From Acidimicrobiaceae bacterium (GTDB lineage: Bacteria > Actinomycetota > Acidimicrobiia > Acidimicrobiales > JAUTXP01), in contig JAUTXP010000003.1 of the NCBI GenBank assembly GCA_030837965.1, positions 1 to 64,000 on the forward strand: DNA of 64,000 bases, written 5' to 3'. Positions 26,759-34,686 of the stretch are shown here, piece by piece. The position numbers and the translations under genes are program-made. The notes beneath the pieces were generated by a model. It worked only from the letters and a program-made list of their open reading frames with translations. It did not search any database and was not told where the DNA came from. How positions within the stretch are numbered: position 1 is the stretch's first letter; every line of letters starts with the position of its first letter.

Positions 26759-26867
26759 GGGGTGTAACAACAACGTCTGGGGGCCCAGTGAGGGGGTAGC
26801 AGCGGGCGGCCTGCGGCGGGCCCCGGCGGGGCGATCGTGGGGGCGGTCCACGATGTTGTTACACCCC
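26759..26867. promoter_or_regulatory. long inverted repeat in a divergent promoter region
   Basis: GGGGTGTAACAACAACGT (26759-26776) pairs with 26850-26867 with one mismatch in 18 bp, 73 bp apart. Each arm reads GTTGTTACACCCC toward one of the two divergent genes, so it looks like a pair of sites for one regulator. The right arm ends 5 bp before the -10 of the nuclease gene. Confidence 0.65.
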
Positions 26868-26885
26868 CTCCGTAGCCTTCGAACC

Positions 26886-27830
26886 GTGACCGCCACGACC
26901 CTCACGCCGACGCAGCAACGGGCCCTGGACGAGCTCATGGCCAAAGGCCAGGACCGTCCGGAGTTCCCCGTCGACCTGGCGCCGCGCCTGCGTGACCGGT
27001 TGGAGGAGGGCCTCGCCGATGTGGCCGATCGGCTGGGCGACGGGGAGTTGGTGGTCACCAAGCGGGACCTCGCACAGGTGCACCAGTGCGAGCGGTTGTT
27101 CATGGCTGGGCTCGGGACGTTCGAGTGGTCGCCGATGGCGGCGCGCGGCTCGGTGGTCCACAAGGCGCTCGAGATCAGCATGGGTATCGGGGCGGTCGAG
27201 CTGCCCCCTGGCCACTTGGTCGACTTGGCCATCGATCGGCTGGCGGAGGCGGAGCGCGGGGTAGCCGAGTTCCTCGCCCACGCCGATCCGGTGGAACAGG
27301 CCGAACTTCGGATCGCAGCGACGGACATGGTGTCCAAGTTCGTCGACGAGTTCCCGCCCTTGAAGACGCGGTGGCGGCCGCGGGTGGAGTCCTCCCTGAG
27401 CGCGCACCTGTGCGAGGGCCGCGTGCTGTTGCGCGGCAAGGTCGACCTTGCATTGGGACAGCCAGTGGGGACGACGGCCCGGGTCCTGATTGTGGACTTC
27501 AAGACGGGGAGGCCGGTGTCCGCGCACACCGACGACCTGCGGTTCTACGCCTTATTGGAGACGCTGCGAGTCGGCGTCCCCCCATTTCGGGTGGCCAGTT
27601 GGTATCTCGACTCCGGCCAGAGCCACCCCGAGGACGTCACCGAGGAGCTCCTTCTCGCCGCCGCTCGACGAGTCGTCGACGGCGTGCGAACTCTGGTGGA
27701 GCTGCGCGTCGAGAAGCGGTCGGCCACGTGGCGGCCCTGCTCGTCGTGCGGCTTTTGCCCCGACCGGGGCCAGTGCGACGGGGCGCTGGCATGGGAGGAG
27801 CTCCGAGCACAAAGGGGGCTCGATGTGTAG
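26886..27830 (+). CDS. RecB/Cas4-like PD-(D/E)XK nuclease with Cys cluster
   Basis: 314 aa. The nuclease core shows LLRGKVDLALG (Asp at about 186) and VLIVDFKTGRP (DxK at about 204-208), with an early VVHKALEI His. Cysteines are placed as in Fe-S nucleases (AddB, Cas4): one in QVHQCERLF (about residue 68) and four in the C-terminal CSSCGFCPDRGQC. No helicase domain and no cas genes accompany it. Leaderless GTG 26886 follows TAGCCT by 7 nt. An in-frame TTA codon lies at 27552-27554. A role in DNA repair is inferred. Confidence 0.82.
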   Translation: MTATTLTPTQQRALDELMAKGQDRPEFPVDLAPRLRDRLEEGLADVADRLGDGELVVTKRDLAQVHQCERLFMAGLGTFEWSPMAARGSVVHKALEISMGIGAVELPPGHLVDLAIDRLAEAERGVAEFLAHADPVEQAELRIAATDMVSKFVDEFPPLKTRWRPRVESSLSAHLCEGRVLLRGKVDLALGQPVGTTARVLIVDFKTGRPVSAHTDDLRFYALLETLRVGVPPFRVASWYLDSGQSHPEDVTEELLLAAARRVVDGVRTLVELRVEKRSATWRPCSSCGFCPDRGQCDGALAWEELRAQRGLDV

Positions 27831-27865
27831 ACGACACATACCTGGGCGCTAGGCAGTCCGGAAAA

Positions 27866-27889
27866 CCCAGCGCGGCGCGGCGCGCTGGG
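27866..27889. terminator. GC-rich hairpin after the nuclease gene
   Basis: CCCAGCGCG and CGCGCTGGG form a 9-bp stem with a 6-nt loop, 36 bp after the stop codon. Two more hairpins follow at 27934-27954 (GTGAACC/GGTTCAC) and 27988-28011 (CCTCTGTC/GACAGAGG). This 194-bp convergent spacer holds no gene. Confidence 0.7.
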
Positions 27890-28024
27890 GCCCGCCAGGC
27901 GAGGCCGACCAAACAAGCCCGGCAAACGAGCGAGTGAACCCCGGGGCGGTTCACACATCTGGAGGACATAGACCCACCTCGGCGGTACCTCTGTCATCCA
28001 GAAGACAGAGGACGCGGCCATCTG

Positions 28025-29344
28025 TCAGGGGACGGCGACGGCGTCGGCTGGCAGGGCGGCGTCGCTTCGGTGGTCGTCCATCTCTCGGGAGGCTCGGGGT
28101 CGGATGAGCAGGCTGACGCCGAGCACGACCAGGATGGTCGCGGCCGAGCCGATGGTGGCGCGGGCGCCGATGTGGTCGGCCAGCCAGCCCTGGACCAACG
28201 CGCCCAGCGGGTAGGCAGCGGTGAACGTCATAAGATAGACGGCCAGTACGCGGCCGCGCAGGGACTCGGCCACGAGCACCTGCACGGTCGTCTGGAGTGA
28301 CGCAACCGCGGCCAGATAACCCATGCCCGCCAAGGCCATGAAGGCGACGCCCACGCCGAACGACGGGGCCGCGGCCAAGCCCGCGAGGGCCAGTCCGTAG
28401 CCCACCAGGGAGACGGCTACCAGCCTGCTCCGACGCAAGCCCATGCCCAGCGCGCCCAGCAGGGCGGCGCCGACGACGGCGCCTCCTCCCAGCGCGCCCG
28501 TCAACAGGCCGTAGGCGCTGGCGCCCACATGGAATACGTCGCGAGCGAGCACGGGCGCGAGCTGGAACACAGGGCTGCCCAAGAAGCCGACCGCGGCCAC
28601 CAGCTTCATAGCGAGCGCAATGCCAGGGCGGGCGCGGATGTAGTCGACACCCTCCCGGAACTGCGACCACACCCGGCCTTGCGGCCGGGCGTGCTGGCGC
28701 GTCTCCGAACGGATGACCATCAAGGCGGCCAGCACCGTGACATACGAGATGCCGTTGACGAGGAAGGCCCAGGACGGGCCCCACCGGGCCACCACGATCC
28801 CGCCCAGAGCGGGCCCGAAGGCGCGGGCCCCGTTGAACTGGGCCGAGTTCAAGGTGATGGCGTTGAGCAGCGCCTCCCTCGGCACCAACTCGGTGACCAG
28901 GGCCTGCCACGAGGCGATGCCCAATCCAAAGGTGACGCCGTTCAGGGTGACCAAGGCGACGATCACGCCGGGGGTGGCCCGGCCGGTGACGAAGGCGCCC
29001 CACATGACGAAAGCGACCACGGCCGCGAACGCCTGGCTGACCAACAGCACAAACCGGCGCTGGAACCGATCAGCGAGTGAGCCCGCCAAGGGACCGAGGA
29101 GGACGCTCGGCAAGAACTGCATGAAGGCGGCGAAGCCGACCCACGACGCGCTCCCGGTCTGGTGGTACAGCACGTATGGGACGGTGATGTTCTGCATCCA
29201 CGTCCCGATGTTGGAGAGCAGGGCGCCAGTCCAGAACAACGCGAAGTCGCGATGGCGCAAGGCGGCCACGGCTTGGAGCAGGCCCCGCGAGGCGGTCGCC
29301 CCGGGCATGCGATCGACCTGGGGCTCGACCTGGGGATCGGTCAT
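28025..29344 (-). CDS. MFS transporter (EntS/DHA3-like exporter)
   Basis: 439 aa with about 12 hydrophobic helices. It starts with a short soluble tail, then LRHRDFALFWTGALLSNIGT with WMQNITVPYVLY, typical of DHA3-type exporters. Motif A appears as GPLAGSLADRFQRRFVLL. Such proteins export macrolides, siderophores or lipids by proton exchange; the cargo is unknown. Its 142-bp upstream spacer (29345-29486) contains a TAGGGT hexamer about 60 bp from the ATG but no gene. Confidence 0.9.
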   Translation of the reverse strand: MTDPQVEPQVDRMPGATASRGLLQAVAALRHRDFALFWTGALLSNIGTWMQNITVPYVLYHQTGSASWVGFAAFMQFLPSVLLGPLAGSLADRFQRRFVLLVSQAFAAVVAFVMWGAFVTGRATPGVIVALVTLNGVTFGLGIASWQALVTELVPREALLNAITLNSAQFNGARAFGPALGGIVVARWGPSWAFLVNGISYVTVLAALMVIRSETRQHARPQGRVWSQFREGVDYIRARPGIALAMKLVAAVGFLGSPVFQLAPVLARDVFHVGASAYGLLTGALGGGAVVGAALLGALGMGLRRSRLVAVSLVGYGLALAGLAAAPSFGVGVAFMALAGMGYLAAVASLQTTVQVLVAESLRGRVLAVYLMTFTAAYPLGALVQGWLADHIGARATIGSAATILVVLGVSLLIRPRASREMDDHRSDAALPADAVAVP

Positions 29345-29486
29345 CGCCGCGGCCCGCCGTTGCGTGGGGGACCAGGGTGAGCGGCGACTGCGGGCATCGA
29401 GGTTCGACCCTACCCAGGCGGCTCGGCCTTTACGGCCGGCCTACCCTCCCCCAACCGGGTGGCCGGCAAGCCGAGCCGAGCACGAT

Positions 29487-30305
29487 TCAGCCCGACGGGG
29501 CAGGCGGACGAACGTCGTCCAAGAACGTCCTGAACTGGGCGGCCAGCTCACCGGGATGCAGCCGGTAGTGGGCGATCGAAGGCGCCTCGATGAACCGGCC
29601 GTTGGGCAAGCGGTGGGCCAGGTCCCTGGCGTCGTCCAGCACATGCAGTGGATCGCGCCGGTGGCCGACGACCAACGCGGGCATGTCCAGCCTGCCCAGC
29701 GTCGCCGCATCCTCGGCCAGGGGGTCCTCGCCCAACAGGCCTCGGAGCACGGCCGCGGCCACGGACGGGTCCTGACCGGCCATGTCGCGAAAGGCGGCCA
29801 GTTCAGGGATCCCCGCCGGGAGGGGCAGCCGGTTGACGGCCCGGGCCATGGGCCGCAGGGCCCGTCGACCGCCCCGGTAGACGTTGGCCAGGCCGCCGAA
29901 CACAGGGCGCCCGAAGCGGTGGCCACGCAAGAGGACGGGCATCTCCAGGATCAGCGCGTCGCACCGAGCCGGGTGGGCCTGGGCATAGGCCAGGGCCACG
30001 TTGGCCCCCAGGGACAGCCCGCCGATGACGGCCGACGCCAAGCCCAGTTCGTCCAACAGCGCATCGACATCGGCGCTCATCTCGGCCCACGTGTAGCGGG
30101 CCGGGTCGGTGGGCTTGTCCGATCCACCATGGCCATGCAGGTCGAGCAACAGGACGCGGTAGTCGACCAGGCGCTGGGCCACCCGCTCCATGAGTCGATA
30201 CGAGAACAGCAGGCCGTGCATGAGCACGATCGCCGGTGCGTCGGCCCGGGCCCGGCCCCGCTCGGCGTAGTGGAGGCGCAGGTCGTCTCGAAAGAAGGTC
30301 GGCAC
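29487..30305 (-). CDS. alpha/beta hydrolase
   Basis: 272 aa from GTG 30305. The oxyanion motif IVLMHGLLFS, GHGGSDKP after strand 4, nucleophile Ser in VIGGLSLGANVALA (about residue 97) and the final His in IAHYRLHPGELA are all in order. Acid residue probably Asp in VVGHRRDPLHVLDDA. Substrate unknown. It lies between the MFS gene and the flavin-binding gene on the same strand. The 139-bp spacer 30306-30444 carries only short AGCGCTC repeats. Confidence 0.87.
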   Translation of the reverse strand: MPTFFRDDLRLHYAERGRARADAPAIVLMHGLLFSYRLMERVAQRLVDYRVLLLDLHGHGGSDKPTDPARYTWAEMSADVDALLDELGLASAVIGGLSLGANVALAYAQAHPARCDALILEMPVLLRGHRFGRPVFGGLANVYRGGRRALRPMARAVNRLPLPAGIPELAAFRDMAGQDPSVAAAVLRGLLGEDPLAEDAATLGRLDMPALVVGHRRDPLHVLDDARDLAHRLPNGRFIEAPSIAHYRLHPGELAAQFRTFLDDVRPPAPSG

Positions 30306-30444
30306 GATCAGCGCTCAGCGCTCAGCGCCCAGCGACGCGACGATCGAGCCGGCGGAGCCGAAGTCGGCTGGGACGAAGCGGGCCGGGACGACGGCGAACC
30401 AAGCCAACCGAGCCGACAGCGGAGCGCGAGACGCACGCCGACAG

Positions 30445-31086
30445 TCAGTCCACCCGCCACATGGTGGTGGCGTAGGACTGGTCGAGCCGGGCCTGCACGG
30501 CTTCGACGGGCACGTCCATGTCGCCCACGTGGTCGCGCAGCATGCAGGCCACCGACGGCATGTCGGTGCGGTCGGGCCAGGCGTCGGGCTGCCACACCGA
30601 CCCGCGCCGCAAGGCCTTGGCGCAATGGATATAGGCCGTCTCCACCTCCACGCCGATCACGACCCGGGGCCGCAGCCCGGCCACCTCGCACTGGTCGAGC
30701 ACGTCGGCGTCCCGGGTGATCCTGGCCTGCCCGTTGACCCGAAACGTCTCGTCCAGCCCGGGGATCACGAACAACAGGGCGATGCCGGGATTGGCCACCA
30801 GGTTCTGCATGGAGTCGAGCCGGTTGTTGCCCGCCATGTCGGGGATGGCCAGCCGATGGTCGTCCAGCACGCGCACGAAGCCAGGCGGGCCGCCCTTGGG
30901 GGACACGTCGCAGCGCCCGTCGGCCGCCGCGGTGGCGATGAGCACGAAGGGCGAGTGGGCGATCAGGGCCCGGGCGTTGTCGTCGAGCCGGTCGATCTCC
31001 TTGCGCACGGCGCCGGCCCCCGGCTCTCGGTACAGCGTCCGAAGCTCGGCTTCGGTGGTGATGACGTCCTGAAACGCAGGTGACAC
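30445..31086 (-). CDS. pyridoxamine-5'-phosphate-oxidase family FMN-binding protein (DR_2398-like)
   Basis: 213 aa. Split-barrel flavoprotein with FVLIATAAADGRCDVSPKGG, the phosphate-binding GNNRLDSMQNLVANP and FRVNGQARITRD. The length and motif order resemble the MSMEG_1061/DR_2398 class of probable FMN-dependent enzymes. The reaction is unknown. GTG 31086 has no Shine-Dalgarno. Divergent from the acyltransferase gene across a 185-bp spacer (31087-31271), which contains small hairpins but no gene. Confidence 0.82.
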   Translation of the reverse strand: MSPAFQDVITTEAELRTLYREPGAGAVRKEIDRLDDNARALIAHSPFVLIATAAADGRCDVSPKGGPPGFVRVLDDHRLAIPDMAGNNRLDSMQNLVANPGIALLFVIPGLDETFRVNGQARITRDADVLDQCEVAGLRPRVVIGVEVETAYIHCAKALRRGSVWQPDAWPDRTDMPSVACMLRDHVGDMDVPVEAVQARLDQSYATTMWRVD

Positions 31087-31257
31087 GCCGAAAAGGGTGC
31101 CCCGCCGGTCCGGTGCCGGTCGAATCCGCCAACGCCTTTGGCGGCACGGACCACCGACAACTCCGCCGACAACCCGGCGGACAGGGCGTCAGCCCACCGC
31201 CGCGCAAACCACTCTCGCGGCGGCCAACCGCCGGATCGGCAATCGGGACAAGCCGCC

Positions 31258-31263
31258 TAGGAT
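31258..31263 (+). promoter_or_regulatory. -10 box of the acyltransferase gene
   Basis: TAGGAT is followed by 8 nt and GTG 31272, which decides that start; the frame upstream is open but lies in promoter DNA. Confidence 0.6.
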
Positions 31264-31271
31264 GGGCGGCC

Positions 31272-32153
31272 GTGGGCCCGGCCAACCGCATCGGAGACGT
31301 GCCGCGCACCGGCGGCGCCCTCGTCCCCCTCCGGCCGCCGCCCCTCGAGCCGGACCCGGCCGACCACCGCCTCAGCGACGTCGACGAATGGGGCCGCAGC
31401 GAGCGCATGCGCGAGCTGGCCCGCCGGCTGTACGGCTTCTTCTACGACTCGTGGTTCCGCGTCGAGTGGGAGGGCTTGGAGAAGATCCCGACCGACGGCG
31501 GCGCCCTGATCATCGCCAACCACGCGGCCGCCATCCCGTCCGACGCGCCCGTCATCATGCACGGCATCGAGAAGGAGCTGGGCCGCCCCGTCTATGGACT
31601 GGCCGACTACCTGTTCAAGTCGGTCCCGGTCGTGGGCACGCTCTGGTCGCGCACGGGCGGCGTGCCCGCCCACCCGGAGAACGCGTACCGCCTCCTGCGC
31701 GAGCAGCAGCAACTCGTGCTCGTGTTCCCGGAGGGCGGCAAGGGTCCGGGCAAGACCTACGACCAGCGCTACCGGCTGCGTCGGTTCGGCCGCGGCGGCT
31801 TCGTCGAGATCGCCATGCGCGCGGGCGTGCCCATCGTGCCCATCGCGGTGATGGGCGCCGAGGAGTCGATGCCCATCATCTTCAAGCTGCCCTCCATGGC
31901 CAAGGCCATGGGCCTCCCTTACTTCCCCATCACCGCCAACCAACTGGTCTTCGGCCCGGTGCTCGGCTCGCTGCTCTACTTCCCTTCGAAGTTCAAGCTG
32001 CGCGTGCTCGACCCCGTCACCTTCGACGTACCACCCGACCAGGAGCGCTATTCGAAGAGCAGGATCATGGACGAGGCCGAGGCCATCCGGGTCCAGTTGC
32101 AAGAGACGTTGTACGACATGCTCCGGGCGCGCAAGAGCGTCTGGTTCGGCTGA
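31272..32153 (+). CDS. lysophospholipid acyltransferase family protein (PlsC-like)
   Basis: 293 aa. The acyltransferase block I is IIANHAAAIPSDAP (His with Asp six residues on, as in the DGAT-like branch), and block III is VFPEGGKGPGKTY. There is a short hydrophobic segment at the C-terminal half but no clear transmembrane span. It would acylate lysophosphatidate or a related glycerolipid at the membrane. It is followed after 20 bp by an NAD-dependent epimerase, a pair also found as neighbours in mycobacteria (Rv0501/Rv0502, from memory). Confidence 0.87.
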   Translation: MGPANRIGDVPRTGGALVPLRPPPLEPDPADHRLSDVDEWGRSERMRELARRLYGFFYDSWFRVEWEGLEKIPTDGGALIIANHAAAIPSDAPVIMHGIEKELGRPVYGLADYLFKSVPVVGTLWSRTGGVPAHPENAYRLLREQQQLVLVFPEGGKGPGKTYDQRYRLRRFGRGGFVEIAMRAGVPIVPIAVMGAEESMPIIFKLPSMAKAMGLPYFPITANQLVFGPVLGSLLYFPSKFKLRVLDPVTFDVPPDQERYSKSRIMDEAEAIRVQLQETLYDMLRARKSVWFG

Positions 32154-32173
32154 GCGGGCGAGGGCAGAAGCAC

Positions 32174-33217
32174 ATGGGTCGACGCGTCCTGATCACCGGG
32201 CTGGGCACGTTCTGGGGCGGACGGGTGGCCCAGGCCTTGGAGAGCGACCCCAACGTCGACGTCATCATCGGCCTCGACCGGTTCGAGCCCACCGTGCAGT
32301 TGGAGCGCACCGAGTTCGTGCGGGCCGACCAGAGCTATTCGATCCTGGCCCGCATCGTAAAGGCCACCCAGGTCGACACCATCCTGCACACCTTCCTCGT
32401 CGTGGACTCCAGCCAGATGAGCGGACGCACGCTGCACGAGATCAACGTCATCGGCACCATGAACCTGTTGGCCGCGGCGGGCGCGCCCGACAGCAGCGTT
32501 CGCCATCTCGTGGTCAAGTCGTCCACCCTCGTGTACGGCTCGTCGTACAAGGACCCCACCTGGTTCCGCGAGGACATGAACAGAACGGGCTCGCCCAAGA
32601 CCCGGGTGGAGCGCTCGCTGCTCGAAGTCGAGGGCTACATCCGCGACTTCGCCGACGACAACCCGCACGTCACCGTCAGCCTCCTGCGCTTCGCCAACGT
32701 GCTCGGCACCGACATCGTCACGCCGTTGTCCAAAGCCCTCGACCTCCCGATCGTCCCGCAGATCCTCGGCTTCGACCCCCTGCTCCAGTTCGTGGAGGAG
32801 GACGACGTGGTCCGTTCCGTCGAGTTCGCCATGCGCTCCGGCCTGTCCGGCATCTTCAACGTGGCGGGCGACGGGCGCCTCCCGTGGAGCGAAGTGGCCA
32901 GCATCTGCGGCAAGCGCACGTTCCCGCTGCCGCCGCTGTTGACCGGCCTGGCCACTCGGCCGCTAGAACGGGCCCGGGTGCTCGACCTGCCGCCTGAGAC
33001 GCTCGCCCTGCTCCGCTACGGGCGGGGCGTGGACAACCGCAGGCTCAAGCAGGCCGGCTTCGCCTATCGGTACACGTCGGCGGGCACGGTCGACAGTTAC
33101 GCCCGAGCCAGCAGGCTCCGAAGGACGGTGGGCGACAGCCGACCGGCCTACAAGTACGAGCGGGACGTGGAGAACTTCTTCCGGCGCTCGTCCTCGGTCG
33201 TGCGCGACGACGCATGA
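32174..33217 (+). CDS. NAD-dependent epimerase/dehydratase (extended SDR)
   Basis: 347 aa. The Rossmann start is RVLITGLGTFWGGRVAQAL (GxGxxxG variant), followed by INVIGTMNLLAAAG and HLVVKSSTLVYGSSYKDP. The Tyr/Lys catalytic pair of classical epimerases is not obvious: VYGSS is present but the usual YxxxK is replaced (SPKTRVERSLLEVEG), so it may bind rather than convert a sugar nucleotide. Tail is basic. Overlaps the enoyl-CoA hydratase gene by ATGA. Confidence 0.85.
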   Translation: MGRRVLITGLGTFWGGRVAQALESDPNVDVIIGLDRFEPTVQLERTEFVRADQSYSILARIVKATQVDTILHTFLVVDSSQMSGRTLHEINVIGTMNLLAAAGAPDSSVRHLVVKSSTLVYGSSYKDPTWFREDMNRTGSPKTRVERSLLEVEGYIRDFADDNPHVTVSLLRFANVLGTDIVTPLSKALDLPIVPQILGFDPLLQFVEEDDVVRSVEFAMRSGLSGIFNVAGDGRLPWSEVASICGKRTFPLPPLLTGLATRPLERARVLDLPPETLALLRYGRGVDNRRLKQAGFAYRYTSAGTVDSYARASRLRRTVGDSRPAYKYERDVENFFRRSSSVVRDDA

Positions 33218-34014
33218 GCGGACGCGTCCTGGTCGACGTGGCCGACGGCGTCGCCACCGTCACGCTCGACGACCCCGAGCGCCGCAACGCCCTGACCGCC
33301 CCGCTCGTGGCCGAGATCGTCGCCGCCTTCGACCGCTTCGAATCAGGCGACGACCAGTCGGGCGACGACCAATCAGGCGCCGACCAATCAGGCAACGTAC
33401 GGGCCGTCATCGTCACCGGAACACCGCCCGCCTTCTGTGCGGGCGCGGACCTCGGGAACCTGGGCGACGCGGCCGAGCCGGGACTGCGGGCCATCTACGA
33501 AGGCTTTCTCCGCGTGGCCCGATCGCCCTTGCCCACCATCGCCGCGGTCAACGGCGCGGCCGTGGGCGCGGGCATGAACCTGGCCTTGTGCTGCGACGTG
33601 CGCCTGGCCGCCCGGTCGGCCCGCTTCGACACCCGCTTTCTGCAACTGGGCCTGCACCCGGGCGGGGGCCACACGTGGATGCTGCAACGGGCCGTCGGAC
33701 CACAGGCCGCCGCGGCCATGGTGCTGTTCGGCCAAGTGCTCGATGGCGAAGCGGCCGCCGACGCGGGACTCGTCTACCGCTGCACGGACGACGACGCGCT
33801 GCTGTCGACGGCCCGCTCGATGGCCCGCGCCGCGGCCGACGCGCCGGCACCGTTGGCCCGCAGGGTCAAGCAGACGCTGCGTGACATCGCCGCCGTCGAC
33901 CAGCACGCCGACGCGGTCGACATGGAGATCGAGGCGCAGCTCTGGTCGCTGCAACAGCCGTTCTTCGCCGAGCGCCTGGCCGCCCTGCGCGCCCGCATCT
34001 CCCAGCGGCCCTGA
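33214..34014 (+). CDS. enoyl-CoA hydratase/isomerase family protein with inserted acidic repeat
   Basis: 266 aa crotonase-fold protein. Oxyanion-hole blocks are PPAFCAGADLGNLGD and INGAAVGAG-like AAVNGAAVGAGMNLAL; RFDTRFLQLGLHPGGGHTWM follows. The Glu pair of true hydratases is not evident, so hydratase activity is uncertain. Residues about 47-63 are an extra Ser-Gly-Asp-Asp-Gln repeat, encoded by a 15-bp DNA repeat at 33346-33392, in a surface loop that is short in relatives. Translationally coupled to the epimerase. Confidence 0.85.
   Translation: MSGRVLVDVADGVATVTLDDPERRNALTAPLVAEIVAAFDRFESGDDQSGDDQSGADQSGNVRAVIVTGTPPAFCAGADLGNLGDAAEPGLRAIYEGFLRVARSPLPTIAAVNGAAVGAGMNLALCCDVRLAARSARFDTRFLQLGLHPGGGHTWMLQRAVGPQAAAAMVLFGQVLDGEAAADAGLVYRCTDDDALLSTARSMARAAADAPAPLARRVKQTLRDIAAVDQHADAVDMEIEAQLWSLQQPFFAERLAALRARISQRP
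33343..33395 (+). repeat. in-frame 15-bp tandem repeat inside the crotonase gene
   Basis: Units close to TCAGGCGACGACCAA recur about three and a half times, adding a Ser-Gly-Asp-Asp-Gln stretch to the protein. Confidence 0.8.
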
Positions 34015-34077
34015 CCCGCTCGCCCCTGCTTCGCCGACTGCTCGCCCGCGGTCCCGAACAATCCCAACGACGAGATC

Positions 34078-34686
34078 TCAGGGGGAGAGCCACTCCTTGG
34101 TGTAGGCATCGCGGCGCTCGTCCCATTCCTCGGCGGTAAGCGCGTAACGGATGTGGTCCTCCCACACGCCGTTGATCTTGAGATAGCGCACCGCCGTCCC
34201 CTCGTCGCGCAGGTCCAGCTTCTCGGCCACTCGTCGGCTGGCCAGGTTGCGGGGGATGATCGACACCTGCATGCGATGCAGATCGAGGTCGTCGAAGGCG
34301 AAGCGGAACAGCACCACGGCGGCTTCAGGCGTGTAGCCCTTGCCCGCCAGGGCCTCGTCGATCCAATAGCCCACGTACCCGTTCTGGAACGGGCCGCGCT
34401 GGATGCCGGAAAGGTTGATCTCGCCGCCGAAGCGCCCGTCGACGAAGACGCCGAAGCCGAAGCCGGTGCCCATCTGGCGCTCGCGCTCACGTGCACCGCA
34501 CCTGGCCGCAAAGGCCCGCGGGTCCTCGACGACGTCGGGCGCGCCCGGCAGTGGCGCCGCCTCCCACTTGGTGAGCCACTCGGCGCACCGCCGCCGCACC
34601 TCGCGCCACTCCTCGAAATCGGAAGCGGCCAGCGGGCGCAGGAGCATCCGCCTGCCGCGCAGCTCCAACGGCAGGGCGCGGATCAT
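34078..34686 (-). CDS. GNAT acetyltransferase, RimJ/RimL-like
   Basis: 202 aa. LELRGRRMLLRPLAASDFEE begins the fold as in RimJ/RimL; NGYVGYWIDEALAGKGYTPE provides the acetyl-CoA loop, and MQVSIIPRNLASRRVAEKL the final strand-helix. Such enzymes acetylate protein N-termini or small amines. Its ATG overlaps the stop of the acyl-CoA synthetase gene (ATGA), so it is the last of three coupled genes. The short spacer to the convergent crotonase gene holds nothing visible. Confidence 0.9.
   Translation of the reverse strand: MIRALPLELRGRRMLLRPLAASDFEEWREVRRRCAEWLTKWEAAPLPGAPDVVEDPRAFAARCGARERERQMGTGFGFGVFVDGRFGGEINLSGIQRGPFQNGYVGYWIDEALAGKGYTPEAAVVLFRFAFDDLDLHRMQVSIIPRNLASRRVAEKLDLRDEGTAVRYLKINGVWEDHIRYALTAEEWDERRDAYTKEWLSP

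Noticed and set aside
26871-26890. Second SOS box at the nuclease gene start (TCGAAC)
   Set aside because: Only the left half matches; the right half reads ACCGCC rather than GTTCGA.
31080-31271. N-terminal extension of the acyltransferase to 31080
   Set aside because: The stretch is Arg/Pro-rich without family similarity and contains the -10 box TAGGAT 8 nt before GTG 31272.
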